A stretch of DNA of 64,000 bases from Comamonas antarctica (GTDB lineage: Bacteria; Pseudomonadota; Gammaproteobacteria; Burkholderiales; Burkholderiaceae_C): positions 124,001 through 188,000 of the forward strand of contig NZ_CP054841.1 in NCBI RefSeq assembly GCF_013363755.1, given 5' to 3'. Within the stretch, counting starts at the first letter, position 1, and every line of letters starts with the position of its first letter. The notes beneath the pieces are model-generated. The model did no database searches. It was given only the letters and a program-made list of their open reading frames with translations, and was not told where the DNA came from. The translations under genes and the position numbers were made by a program. Of the stretch, positions 25,169 through 33,408 are shown one piece after another.

Positions 25169-26983
25169 TCACAGCGCTTCGGCGAGATCCGGCGTGGCCG
25201 AACCCAGCAAGGCCACCGCTGGCGCGTCCAGGGCTTCACAGGGCACGGCGCGGTGATCGGGCTCGCCCCACGCATAGTCGTAGAGCGCGGGCAGCAGACC
25301 CGTTGCCACGGCAGTGCCCGCAGCCACCAGCATGCCGTGGGTCTGCGCCACGACTTCCTTGACCATGCCGGTCATGACAGGCGTGCCATAGGACGAAAAT
25401 TCATTTTCAGCCTGGGCCACCGTGCGCTGGACTTCCAGCGCCCATTGCTGCCATTCGCCCTCGGTCCGGTCCAGGGGCGACATGAAATCAATGCTGCGCA
25501 GTGTTTTCAAGGCTTGCGCGCCAGGGTTCATGTCGCGCAGGTAGCCAACGCACGCGCCTTTGATCAGCGCCGCGCCATATATCGCTAAGATGGCCGCTGG
25601 CGCGTCGATCTTCTCGCCCACAGACTTCAGGCCGTCCGCGACGATGTTGTCGCCGCCGGCGATATGCAGCGACGCTATGGCCGTCGCCACCGCGGCCGCG
25701 CCGAACACGGGTGCCGCGGGCGGCAGGACCGCCGCACCGGCGAGCGCCATCAGCGCCGTGCCCTGGTAAAGCGACGCGTTTTGCGCGCCATGCTCCTTGG
25801 CCGCGGCCCAGACCGGTCCAAGCTGCTGCGCCGCGGCGTCGGAGGCGCTATCCCAAGCCCACTGTCCCTGCTGCGTGGCATAGCTGGAGGCAGCGCCAAC
25901 GCGCTCCGTGGCGGAGGCCCACACCGCCGACGCCTGGCAGGCGGCATGGCTGGTCACGTCATTCACGACCTGTTTGCCCGTGTCCAATGCCCACTTTCCA
26001 TTCTCGACGGTATAGGTGGACGCATCGCCAACGCGGTCCTTGGCAATAGCCCAGGCCGCGGGCACTTTCTCGACAGCATAGGCGGCCACGTCATTGAGCA
26101 CCTGTTTGCCCGCATCCAATGCCTTCGTTCCATTTTCGAGGGTGTAGGCGGACACATCGCCAACGCGGTCCCTGACACTCGCCCAGGCGGCAGTTGCCTT
26201 GTCGATGGCATGGGTGGCCGCATCGAGCAGAGACTCCTTGCCCGCTGTGAAGTGCAGCTCCCCACGCCCGGCTTGCGCCTCTTGCGCAGAAGGCTCGCGC
26301 TCGGCCGGCGCCTCTGCCTTTGCTGCGGCTTGCGCGGCAGCTTCCGCTTCGGCGGCAGCCTGCACGGGTGCAGCTTGTGCTGCGGCTTGTGCTTCAGCGG
26401 CAGCCTGTGCATCGGCTGCGGCTTGTGCGGTAGCTTCTGCTTCGGCGGCAGCTTGGGCAGCTGCGGCTTGCGCGGCGGCTTCCGCTTCGGCGGCAGCTTG
26501 GGCAGCTTGGGCAGCTGCGGCTTGTTCGGCAGCTTCTGCTTCGGCGGCAGCTTGAGCAGCTGCGGCTTGTTGGGCAGCCTGTGCATCGGCAGCGGCTTGT
26601 GCTTCGGCGGCGGCTTGGGCAACTGCGGCTTGTTCGGCAGCTTCTGCCTCGGCCGCGGCTTCTGCTTCAGCGGCAGCTAGAGCAGCTGCGGCTTGTTGCG
26701 CAGCCTGTGCATCGGCTGCGGCTTGTGCTTCGGCAGCGGCTTTCACGGCTGCGGCTTGTTCGGCAGCTTCTGCCTCGGCCGCGGCTTGCGCGGCGGCTTC
26801 TGCTTCAGCGGCAGCTGCGGCTTGTTGCGCAGCCTGTGCATCGGCAGCGGCCTGTGCATCGGCAGCGGCTTGTGCGGCAGCTTCTGCTTCGGCGGCGGCT
26901 TGCGCGCTAACTTCCGGCACTTCCTGCGCTACTGCGCCATCCAGGGCTTGGCCCGGAGATTGGTGTTCGACATCGTTCGACAT
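25169..26983 (-). CDS. Large alanine-rich protein with 44-residue repeats and membrane-like C-terminus
   Basis: A 604-residue protein of unknown function. Residues 28-225 are almost only Ala, Gln, Glu and Asp in short helical repeats (AAAEAEAAEQAA, AADAQAAQQ). Residues 266-352 hold two 44-residue repeats (each with DRVGD, then YTxENG, then ALDxGKQVxNDV), followed by a decayed third. Hydrophobic stretches near 408-440 (LMALAGAAVLPPAAPVFGAA) and again near the C-terminus suggest membrane association. The last residues, ALLGSATPDLAEAL, match the tail of the neighbouring helical protein. The start at 26983 (MSNDVEHQ) parallels MSMRNDIE of the paralogue. Confidence 0.75.
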   Translation of the reverse strand: MSNDVEHQSPGQALDGAVAQEVPEVSAQAAAEAEAAAQAAADAQAAADAQAAQQAAAAAEAEAAAQAAAEAEAAEQAAAVKAAAEAQAAADAQAAQQAAAALAAAEAEAAAEAEAAEQAAVAQAAAEAQAAADAQAAQQAAAAQAAAEAEAAEQAAAAQAAQAAAEAEAAAQAAAAQAAAEAEATAQAAADAQAAAEAQAAAQAAPVQAAAEAEAAAQAAAKAEAPAEREPSAQEAQAGRGELHFTAGKESLLDAATHAIDKATAAWASVRDRVGDVSAYTLENGTKALDAGKQVLNDVAAYAVEKVPAAWAIAKDRVGDASTYTVENGKWALDTGKQVVNDVTSHAACQASAVWASATERVGAASSYATQQGQWAWDSASDAAAQQLGPVWAAAKEHGAQNASLYQGTALMALAGAAVLPPAAPVFGAAAVATAIASLHIAGGDNIVADGLKSVGEKIDAPAAILAIYGAALIKGACVGYLRDMNPGAQALKTLRSIDFMSPLDRTEGEWQQWALEVQRTVAQAENEFSSYGTPVMTGMVKEVVAQTHGMLVAAGTAVATGLLPALYDYAWGEPDHRAVPCEALDAPAVALLGSATPDLAEAL

Positions 26984-27124
26984 GGCACTCTTTCTGTGGT
27001 TCGGTGTGATGCAGGCAATCTGATTGCGCATTCAACCTGTGCGACACAGGGGATCGACGGCCGCGGCAGGCCCTGGTCGTCCGGCCTGCCAACAAAGGTC
27101 GATTGCGCCAAATCAACCCGAACT

Positions 27125-27163
27125 ATAGTTAATCTCTATTGATTATCAATAGTGGTTAACTAT
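27125..27163. promoter_or_regulatory. 39-bp near-perfect palindrome in an AT-rich promoter region
   Basis: Left arm ATAGTTAATCTCTATTGAT, a central T, and a right arm ATCAATAGTGGTTAACTAT; 17 of 19 base pairs match, the two mismatches lying in the TCT/TGG spacer. The inner core CTATTGAT-T-ATCAATAG is perfect. It sits 142 bp upstream of the start of the 604-residue protein. Strongly AT-rich in a GC-rich genome. It looks like a dimeric or tetrameric operator; it lacks a G/C stem, so it is not a terminator. Confidence 0.6.
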
Positions 27164-27271
27164 TAGCTATGTTGTTTTTCCACAATGCCGAACCCGGAAG
27201 GAGCCCATGCGGCCGCAGTCGGGCCGCAAAAAATCAACGCGCCTTGCACCCCGCGCCGGGGCAGTGCATGC

Positions 27272-28450
27272 CTAGCGCTGTGCGCCGGCTCCATACGCAT
27301 GGGCCATGCGGAAGCTGGCCAATGCCAGCCCGGTGATGCACATCTGCGTTACCGCGCACGACACCACGGGGTCGTCGCCATGGCCGACCAGCAGCGTGCC
27401 GATCGCGCCCATGGCCATCTGGCCGAAGCCATACAGGCCAGCGGCCGATCCGGCCAGCGCAGGCATGACCGCCAGGGAACTGCCCAGCGCCGCCGGACTG
27501 GCGAGACCCGCGCCAAAGGTCATGGTGATGGTGATGGCCAGCAGCCAGCCGGGGGTCAGCCAGCCCATGGCATGAAAGGCCAGCAGCGTGGCCGCCATCG
27601 TGAGTCCGAGGCCCGCGCCCAGGAACAGGAAGCGCTCGGCCGGCCAGCGGCTCGAAAGCCGCCGCGTGAGAAACGTGCCCAGGCTCGCGCCAACGATGGT
27701 GCTGGCCGCGAACCAGCCGATGGCGCTGATCGGCAGGCCCATCTGCCCATGCACGATATAGGGCACCGAGGCCAGATAGGGATAGAGCGCCGAGGTGATG
27801 CAGGCGCCGCCCAGCATGTAGCCGGCAAAGCCCGGATGGCCCAGCAGCTGGCGGTAGTCGCGCCCGATCGACGCCACCCTCAGCGGCCGCAGCTGCCCGT
27901 TGGTTTCGGGCAGCAGGCGCCAGGTGCACACCAGCATGGCGCTGCCGATCGCCACCAGAAACACATAGATCGCGCGCCAGCCGAAATGGTCGGCGAGATA
28001 CGCCCCCACGATGGGCGCCAGGCCCGGCCCGGCGAGCGTCAGCAGATTGAGCAGCGCCAGTTCGCGCGTGACGCGCGCCGGCTCGGCGGTGTCGCGCACG
28101 ATGGCCCGCCCGAGCGCAATGCCGGCCGCGCCGCCCAGCGCCTGCAGCAGCCGCGCGACCAGCAGCCATTGCAGCGTCGGCGCCAGCAGCGCCATCACGC
28201 CGGCGCAGAAATACACCGACAGCCCCAGCAGCAGCGCCGGGCGCCGGCCCACGGCGTCGGACACCGGCCCGTAGATCAACTGGCCCAGTGCCAGCCCGAT
28301 CACATACAGCGTGATGGTCTGCTGCATGCTGGCCGCGGACGCGCCCAGCGCCGCGCCCGCCACAGGCAGCGCCGGCACGAAGATGTGCATTGCCATGGTG
28401 CCGCTGAACGTGACCAGCACCAGCAGCCACAGCGGCGCACGCATGGTCAT
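27272..28450 (-). CDS. MFS drug exporter, Bcr/CflA type
   Basis: A 392-residue major facilitator with about 12 membrane spans. GQLIYGPVSDAVGRRPAL is the loop 2-3 signature and LLQALGGAAGIALGRAIVRD the Bcr/CflA-type motif in the fourth span region. It probably exports antibiotics or toxic organic compounds by proton antiport. The ATG at 28450 overlaps the stop of the upstream MFS gene (ATGA), so the pair is coupled. Both are preceded by a MarR gene, which suggests regulation by a small toxic ligand. Confidence 0.9.
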   Translation of the reverse strand: MTMRAPLWLLVLVTFSGTMAMHIFVPALPVAGAALGASAASMQQTITLYVIGLALGQLIYGPVSDAVGRRPALLLGLSVYFCAGVMALLAPTLQWLLVARLLQALGGAAGIALGRAIVRDTAEPARVTRELALLNLLTLAGPGLAPIVGAYLADHFGWRAIYVFLVAIGSAMLVCTWRLLPETNGQLRPLRVASIGRDYRQLLGHPGFAGYMLGGACITSALYPYLASVPYIVHGQMGLPISAIGWFAASTIVGASLGTFLTRRLSSRWPAERFLFLGAGLGLTMAATLLAFHAMGWLTPGWLLAITITMTFGAGLASPAALGSSLAVMPALAGSAAGLYGFGQMAMGAIGTLLVGHGDDPVVSCAVTQMCITGLALASFRMAHAYGAGAQR

Positions 28451-29658
28451 GCGGCCGCCAGCGCCGGCTGCATGCGCGGATGGCGCTGGAAGAACACCGC
28501 GGCGGTGATGCCCAGCACGATGACGATGCAGCAGAAGATGCGCACCGCGGCGTCCATGCCCCAGTTGTCGGCAATCCAGCCAATGCCCAGCATCGGCACC
28601 ATCGAGCCGATGTAGCCGATGACCAGGTAGGTGGACAGCAGGCCGGTGCGGTTGGCAGGATGGGCAATGCGGTTGACCATGCTCATGCCGGCCAGCATGC
28701 TCATGCCATGGCCCGCGGCCGTGAACAGCACGCCCAGCGCGAACAGCGTGGCCGAGCCGGCCCACAGGTTGAGCATCAGCAGCGCATTGCTCAGCGCCAG
28801 GCTCGCCAGGCCCAGCGCGCCGCACCAGTGCGTGGGCAGGCGCCCGGCCAGGATCTGCGTGCATGCCGACATCAGCAGGATCAGCGCGATCGCCGTGCCG
28901 CTGACCACCGGCCCATGCCAGGGCACGAGCTTGTCGAGGAACAGCGGCGACATCGAGGCATAGAGGCCGAACACGCCAAACGCCAGGAACGGCAGGCTGC
29001 TGGTCAGCGCAAAGGCTTTGGAGGCCTCGCCCGCAGGCCAGGTCAGCTTGGGCAGCACGTCACGCCACTGCAGCGGCTGCGGGTTCTGCGGCGCCGCATC
29101 GACCGGCAGTTCGAGCCGCGACAGCGCCAGCAGTCCCAGCGCCGCCAGCACCAGCGTCGGCACATAGGTGGTCACCAGCGGATACGGCGCCCACTGCCCG
29201 ATCAGCCCGCCCACCAGCGGGCCGACGCCAAAGCCCAGCGCGATCAGAAAACCGCTCATCATCGCCACGCGCTGCACATTGCCCGGCGGCGACAGCTTGG
29301 CCAGGCCCAGCGTGGCGCTGGTGGTCACCATGCTGGACGCCACGCCGACGATCAGCCGGCCCACGCTCAGGCTGGCCACGTTCCAGGCAATCAGGCTGAT
29401 GAAGGTGCCGACCATGGCCATGCCCAGCCCGGCCATCATCACCGGCCGAAAGCCAATGCGGTCGGGCAGCCGGCCGAGAAACAGCAGCGTGCACAGCGCG
29501 CCGCCCATGTAGATCACATAGATGTGCGAGATGTCGCTGGCCTGCAGGTTCCAGGCCTGCTTGTAGAGCGCATACAGCGGGCTGATCAGCGCCGTGCCCA
29601 TCACGCCGACGATCATCGCGAAACTCACCCATGCAAAGGGCGATGCCTTCAATTTCAT
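28447..29658 (-). CDS. MFS transporter
   Basis: A 403-residue major facilitator with about 12 spans. GRLPDRIGFRPVMM is the MFS loop 2-3 motif, and SVGRLIVGVASSMVTTSATLGLAK the fourth-span motif. Substrate class is less clear than for its Bcr-type neighbour. It follows MarR by about 50 bp and overlaps the second MFS gene by 4 bp, so all three form one operon. Likely an efflux pump. Confidence 0.88.
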   Translation of the reverse strand: MKLKASPFAWVSFAMIVGVMGTALISPLYALYKQAWNLQASDISHIYVIYMGGALCTLLFLGRLPDRIGFRPVMMAGLGMAMVGTFISLIAWNVASLSVGRLIVGVASSMVTTSATLGLAKLSPPGNVQRVAMMSGFLIALGFGVGPLVGGLIGQWAPYPLVTTYVPTLVLAALGLLALSRLELPVDAAPQNPQPLQWRDVLPKLTWPAGEASKAFALTSSLPFLAFGVFGLYASMSPLFLDKLVPWHGPVVSGTAIALILLMSACTQILAGRLPTHWCGALGLASLALSNALLMLNLWAGSATLFALGVLFTAAGHGMSMLAGMSMVNRIAHPANRTGLLSTYLVIGYIGSMVPMLGIGWIADNWGMDAAVRIFCCIVIVLGITAAVFFQRHPRMQPALAAA

Positions 29659-29709
29659 TTTTCCACCGTATTGTTGTGCCGCACCCGCCGAAGCCGTCCG
29701 GGTGCTGGT

Positions 29710-30198
29710 TCAGGTCGCCGCGCCGTCCAGCGCCGCGAATCGCTGCGAAATCTTGTTCAGCACCGCGCGCGTGACCTGCTGCTCCTCGGCCGACAGCTCG
29801 GCCAGCAGCACGCGCTCGATCTCCAGGCTCTTGGCGAGGATCAGTTGCGCAATCGCGCGGCCCTGCTCGGTGAGCGCAATGCACTTGGTGCGGCGGTCCG
29901 CGGGGTCGCACTGCCAGTCGACCAGCTGCGCCTCGCGCAACTGCGCCAGCACCCGGACCAGCGAGGAACTGTCGAGATAAAGCGCATCGGCCAGGTCCTT
30001 TTGCCGCAGCGGCCCGCCCTGCTCGTAGAGCACCAGCAGCGGCGTGCGCGTCGCGTCCGACAACCCCAGATCCTTGAAGCTCAGATCCACCTGGCGCCGC
30101 CACTGTCGGTAGACTCGCGCGATCAGCAGCCCGAAACGCGAACGCGCCTGGCCGGTACCAGGCGCGTCGCAGGCGCTGTCCTCAGAATTAGTTTGCAT
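29710..30198 (-). CDS. MarR family transcriptional regulator
   Basis: A 162-residue MarR repressor. The winged helix is visible as LRQKDLADALYLDSSSLVRVLAQLR, with the wing DPADRRTKCIALTEQG containing the conserved D-R-R. It heads the operon with two MFS genes, a common arrangement in which a toxic ligand releases the repressor. A 12-bp perfect palindrome overlaps its own start codon, consistent with autoregulation. Confidence 0.92.
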   Translation of the reverse strand: MQTNSEDSACDAPGTGQARSRFGLLIARVYRQWRRQVDLSFKDLGLSDATRTPLLVLYEQGGPLRQKDLADALYLDSSSLVRVLAQLREAQLVDWQCDPADRRTKCIALTEQGRAIAQLILAKSLEIERVLLAELSAEEQQVTRAVLNKISQRFAALDGAAT

Positions 30199-30203
30199 GC
30201 AAA
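30192..30203. promoter_or_regulatory. Perfect palindrome over the marR start codon
   Basis: TTTGCATGCAAA is a perfect 12-bp palindrome that includes the ATG of the MarR gene. MarR proteins bind short palindromes near their own promoters, so this is a plausible operator; it would block translation initiation or transcription from the start. The rest of the 225-bp gap to the plus-strand operon shows no further feature I can name. Confidence 0.45.
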
Positions 30204-30423
30204 GTATTTTGCCACGGGTTTACCCGAAGTGCTTGAAGGCTGACAAAAAGCTTGCGCTGCATCAAGGCGCGCACGCGCCGCCATTGGGGGCCTTCTGCTG
30301 GATGGCGTCGCGCGCACCAGAAAAGTGCAAAAGAATCGAAATAATGCGCGTTCGTGTTCCAACCGCTCCTCTTCTCTTGTAACAATACTTGCATAACCAT
30401 CTACAAAAGCAAAGAGGACACCG

Positions 30424-30909
30424 ATGGCGCGTTCCATCCTGGGCATCAAGACTGCCGGATCAGCGGGCGATTTGCGCACCGCGCCGGCCGGCAGCCGCAG
30501 CGCGCTGGACGGCGCGGCGCTGCAGGCACGCTTGCGGCAAAAGCGCTCGCCGGCCTATATCGAAGCCATGACCCGGCTCGACGCCGGCACGCAGCTGCAG
30601 GCCGCGCATGCGGCCCAAGCCACGCAAGGCCTGCTTGACGCCATCCGCCAGGAACTACCCGACGTCGCCATCGACGCGCTGCCGCTCGGCATCGTCGCCA
30701 AGTGCCACCTGGGCGCGCCGCACGAGGTGCACACGCTCACTTGTGCGGGCAACATCATCCAGCACTTCAAGACCGGCGAGGCCCTGCCCCCGCTGATGGA
30801 GCGCGCCCGCGCGCTGGCCCAGCATCCCGGCTACGCCTTCATCGAGGTCTACCCCACCCGGCTGATCACCGTCAGCGCCAGCGGCCAGACCGCCGTCATC
30901 GATATCTGA
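30424..30909 (+). CDS. Hypothetical protein, first gene of the Ycf46-like AAA+ operon
   Basis: A 161-residue soluble protein I cannot assign. The N-terminal 50 residues are basic and flexible; the rest alternates helices and strands (GIVAKCHLGAPHEVHTL, then FIEVYPTRLITVSASG) as in a small alpha/beta domain. AGAGGA lies seven bases before the ATG. It is the first of five tightly packed genes ending in an AAA+ ATPase, 12 bp before the next. No catalytic motif is visible. Confidence 0.8.
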   Translation: MARSILGIKTAGSAGDLRTAPAGSRSALDGAALQARLRQKRSPAYIEAMTRLDAGTQLQAAHAAQATQGLLDAIRQELPDVAIDALPLGIVAKCHLGAPHEVHTLTCAGNIIQHFKTGEALPPLMERARALAQHPGYAFIEVYPTRLITVSASGQTAVIDI

Positions 30910-30920
30910 AAGGTCTTTCC

Positions 30921-32654
30921 ATGAGTACAGATCGCATCATCCAGGTCGCAGACCTGAGCCTGATCCTCGGATCCCTGCGCAGCCTCAAAGGCGACATCGG
31001 CACCGTTTCCGGCCAGGTCGAGTCCGTCGGGCAGGAGCTGTCGCAGACCCGTTCCGAGCTGTCGCGGCTCGAGCAGGCGTTTGCCGACTTCGTCGAGGCC
31101 GACCTCAAGGCCAAGGAACTGTCGCTGGCCGAAACCCGCCAGGTCAAGGTGCGCCAGGAGCTGGAAACCAGCTTTGGCTACTACGCCGTCGTGCGCCGCC
31201 AGGCCACGGGCGTGCTGCAGGCGTCCGACGTGCAGCTGGTGCGCAAGGAAACGCTGCAAAGCGCCACCGAGGAATTGATGATCTCGGCGCCGCGCTATTG
31301 GCTGGCCCCGGCGCTGGTGGCGCTGTCGGCCTGGCTGGGCGACAAGCGCGAGCTGGCCACGCGCGCGCTGGCCGAAGCGCTGCGCCGCGATGATGAGAAG
31401 ACCTCGCTGTTCTTTGCGCTGATTGCGCGCCGCGCGGGCCGCATCGACGCCAACCGCACCTGGCTGGACCGCTACTTCGGCTTGCAAAACCCCTACCAGC
31501 TCGACCGCCAGACCGTGGTCATGATCGATGCCATGGCCAACGGCGTGTTCGGCGCCGATGTCACCATGCACTGCAGCAAGCGCGTCAGCGCCTGGATCGA
31601 CGAGCTGTCGCAGCAGGCCGGCTTCGTCGAGGCGCAGCGCGTCCAGTGGAGCAAGGCCCTGGTGTCCAAGGCGCCAAACACCGACCACGGCCAGCGCTAC
31701 AGCCATCTGCAGCGCCTGAGCCCGACCTGGCCGGCGCTCAACGCGGCCCTCAACGGCGTGGCCATGCACCAGGCGGTGCTCGCGCATTTCAAGGGCGTGT
31801 TCGACGGCGAGATCAAGGCCGCGCCCAGCGTGCTGACCGCGGTCGACGACCTGCTGAGCAAGCTGGTTACGCGCTTCGACGACGAGGAACTGCCGCTGCG
31901 CCGCCAGGAGGAGATGTGCCGCTTCATCATCGAGGAGAACGGCGACAAGCGCGCCGCCAGCAAGCGCTATGAACTGCAGAGCGCGGCGCTCGACACCGAG
32001 GTCGACTTCACGCAGCTGCTGACCAACGCCGCGATGCATCCCGAAACCTCGCATGTGACGCGCGCCACGCAGCGCTTTGCGATTGCCCACTCGCGCGACT
32101 GGATCGTCGATGCCCATGCCGATGTCACGGCCAAGGCGCGCATGGCCGTGCCGACGCAGATCGAGATCGCCATCGAGGACTGGAAAGGCAGCACCGCCCA
32201 GGGCGACAACGAGGCGCAATTGCTGGACAGCCTGACGCAGAGCATTGCCGCGCGCGAAGCCGCGGCACTGGCCGAGGTCAAGCTCACGGGCATGCACTGG
32301 CTGGCGGTGGCGTTTGGCATCGCCATGCTGTTCCTGTCGTTCAGCATGGGCTGGTTCAGCTTCGTGATCGGCGCCGCGGCGCTGGGCTGGGTGTGGCTCA
32401 CCTACCGCCAGCTCGACCAGCGGCGCGCCAAGGTCAAGGCCGACTTCGCCAGGCTGCTCGAGCAATCGACCCAGGCGCTGCGTGCCTGCCTCGCCGAAAC
32501 CGTGGAACTGCGCCGCGACATCGCCCGGCGCGATGCCGTGGCCGCCGAGGTGGCGGCGCTGCTGGGCGGCATCAGCCCCGAGCAGCACATCCTCTCATCG
32601 CATGACACGGTGCGCCGCGTCATGGTCAACAGCCCCGCAGGAGCCAGCGCATGA
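30921..32654 (+). CDS. Membrane protein with N-terminal coiled coil, AAA+ operon
   Basis: A 577-residue protein. Residues 1-75 form a heptad-like coiled coil (VSGQVESVGQELSQTRSEL). A long helical domain follows, including YWLAPALVALSAWLGDKREL and DDEKTSLFFALIARRAGR. Two membrane spans lie at about 458-495 (MHWLAVAFGIAMLFLS, then FVIGAAALGWVWL). A basic, helical C-terminal tail ends the protein. No enzyme motif is seen. Conserved companions of AAA+ ATPases with this layout suggest a membrane platform on which the ATPase acts. Its stop overlaps the next start (ATGA). Function unknown. Confidence 0.82.
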   Translation: MSTDRIIQVADLSLILGSLRSLKGDIGTVSGQVESVGQELSQTRSELSRLEQAFADFVEADLKAKELSLAETRQVKVRQELETSFGYYAVVRRQATGVLQASDVQLVRKETLQSATEELMISAPRYWLAPALVALSAWLGDKRELATRALAEALRRDDEKTSLFFALIARRAGRIDANRTWLDRYFGLQNPYQLDRQTVVMIDAMANGVFGADVTMHCSKRVSAWIDELSQQAGFVEAQRVQWSKALVSKAPNTDHGQRYSHLQRLSPTWPALNAALNGVAMHQAVLAHFKGVFDGEIKAAPSVLTAVDDLLSKLVTRFDDEELPLRRQEEMCRFIIEENGDKRAASKRYELQSAALDTEVDFTQLLTNAAMHPETSHVTRATQRFAIAHSRDWIVDAHADVTAKARMAVPTQIEIAIEDWKGSTAQGDNEAQLLDSLTQSIAAREAAALAEVKLTGMHWLAVAFGIAMLFLSFSMGWFSFVIGAAALGWVWLTYRQLDQRRAKVKADFARLLEQSTQALRACLAETVELRRDIARRDAVAAEVAALLGGISPEQHILSSHDTVRRVMVNSPAGASA

Positions 32655-32845
32655 ACCGCACGATCATTCCCGACAATACGCCCCCCGCCCGCCCCGGGCT
32701 GGCCCCCGCGCCGGCGGCGGGCTCGACTTCCGCCGCAACGCCCGTGGCGCAACCGGTGCCGGACGATGCGCGCGATGCACTGGCCGGCGCCCTGCCCGCG
32801 TGGGATCTGCTGCCGGCCACGCCCTTCATCCGCCGCGTGAAGTAA
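32651..32845 (+). CDS. 64-residue Pro/Ala-rich peptide with WDLLPATPFIRR tail
   Basis: A very short gene coupled to the previous one by an ATGA overlap, and directly followed by the next ATG with no gap. The first 45 residues are a disordered Pro/Ala linker; the end PAWDLLPATPFIRRVK looks like a short binding motif. Its position and perfect packing in the operon argue it is real. It might tether two partners of the system. Confidence 0.65.
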   Translation: MNRTIIPDNTPPARPGLAPAPAAGSTSAATPVAQPVPDDARDALAGALPAWDLLPATPFIRRVK

Positions 32846-33400
32846 ATGCCGCTGCCACCGACGGGTCCGCAGACCTACGCGCAATGGAGCGACTGTCTCG
32901 ACCGGCTGGCATCGGGCCTGGAAGACGATGCCTGCCTGGCGCAGATGGCGCGCGGCACGCTGGCCTGGAGCGGCGGCGTCGGTCCCTTGTTTGCGCAGCG
33001 CCTGGCCGATGAGTTCAATGCGCGGCTCACGCGCTGCTCCGAGCGGCTCACGCGCGATCTGCGCGCCGGCGCCGATGAAGCCAGCGTGGTGCGCGCCATC
33101 GTCAACGCGCGCCAGTCGCTGTTCTTCCTGCACCGCCTGGCCCAGCTGCCGGCCTTTGCCGAGACGCTGCGCAGCCACCTGGTGCGCGAGGTGCGCGGCT
33201 TTGCCGAGCGCTCGCAGCAATCGCTCGAAGACTCGGCGCGCGCCGACCGCAGCGGGCGCCTGCGCCTGCTGCTGCAAAACAATCCCTTGCTGCGCTACGA
33301 CACGCTGAGCTTGGCCGCTGTGCCCGAGGCCCCTGCGCCTGCCGCAGCACCTGCGGCCACGCCGCCCGCAGCCCCGCGGCGGCGCAATATCCTGATCTGA
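32846..33400 (+). CDS. Helical hypothetical protein, AAA+ operon
   Basis: A 184-residue soluble protein, all-helical by composition, with FLHRLAQLPAFAETLRSHLV and a long Pro/Ala-rich tail ending in RRRNILI. It begins one base after the stop of the 64-residue gene and ends 8 bp before the ATPase gene. No motif identifies it. The disordered tail resembles that of the 64-residue protein in composition and could be an interaction arm. Confidence 0.78.
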   Translation: MPLPPTGPQTYAQWSDCLDRLASGLEDDACLAQMARGTLAWSGGVGPLFAQRLADEFNARLTRCSERLTRDLRAGADEASVVRAIVNARQSLFFLHRLAQLPAFAETLRSHLVREVRGFAERSQQSLEDSARADRSGRLRLLLQNNPLLRYDTLSLAAVPEAPAPAAAPAATPPAAPRRRNILI

Positions 33401-33408
33401 AGCATTCC

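Noticed and set aside
23818..26983. TolA, ice-nucleation or spider-silk-like identity for the Ala-rich proteins
   Set aside because: Resemblance is compositional only; there is no TolA membrane anchor/domain III arrangement and no matching repeat consensus.
27249..27261. Terminator CCCCG-CGC-CGGGG after the MFS operon
   Set aside because: Arms are only five bp and the T run on the minus strand starts too far away to be convincing.
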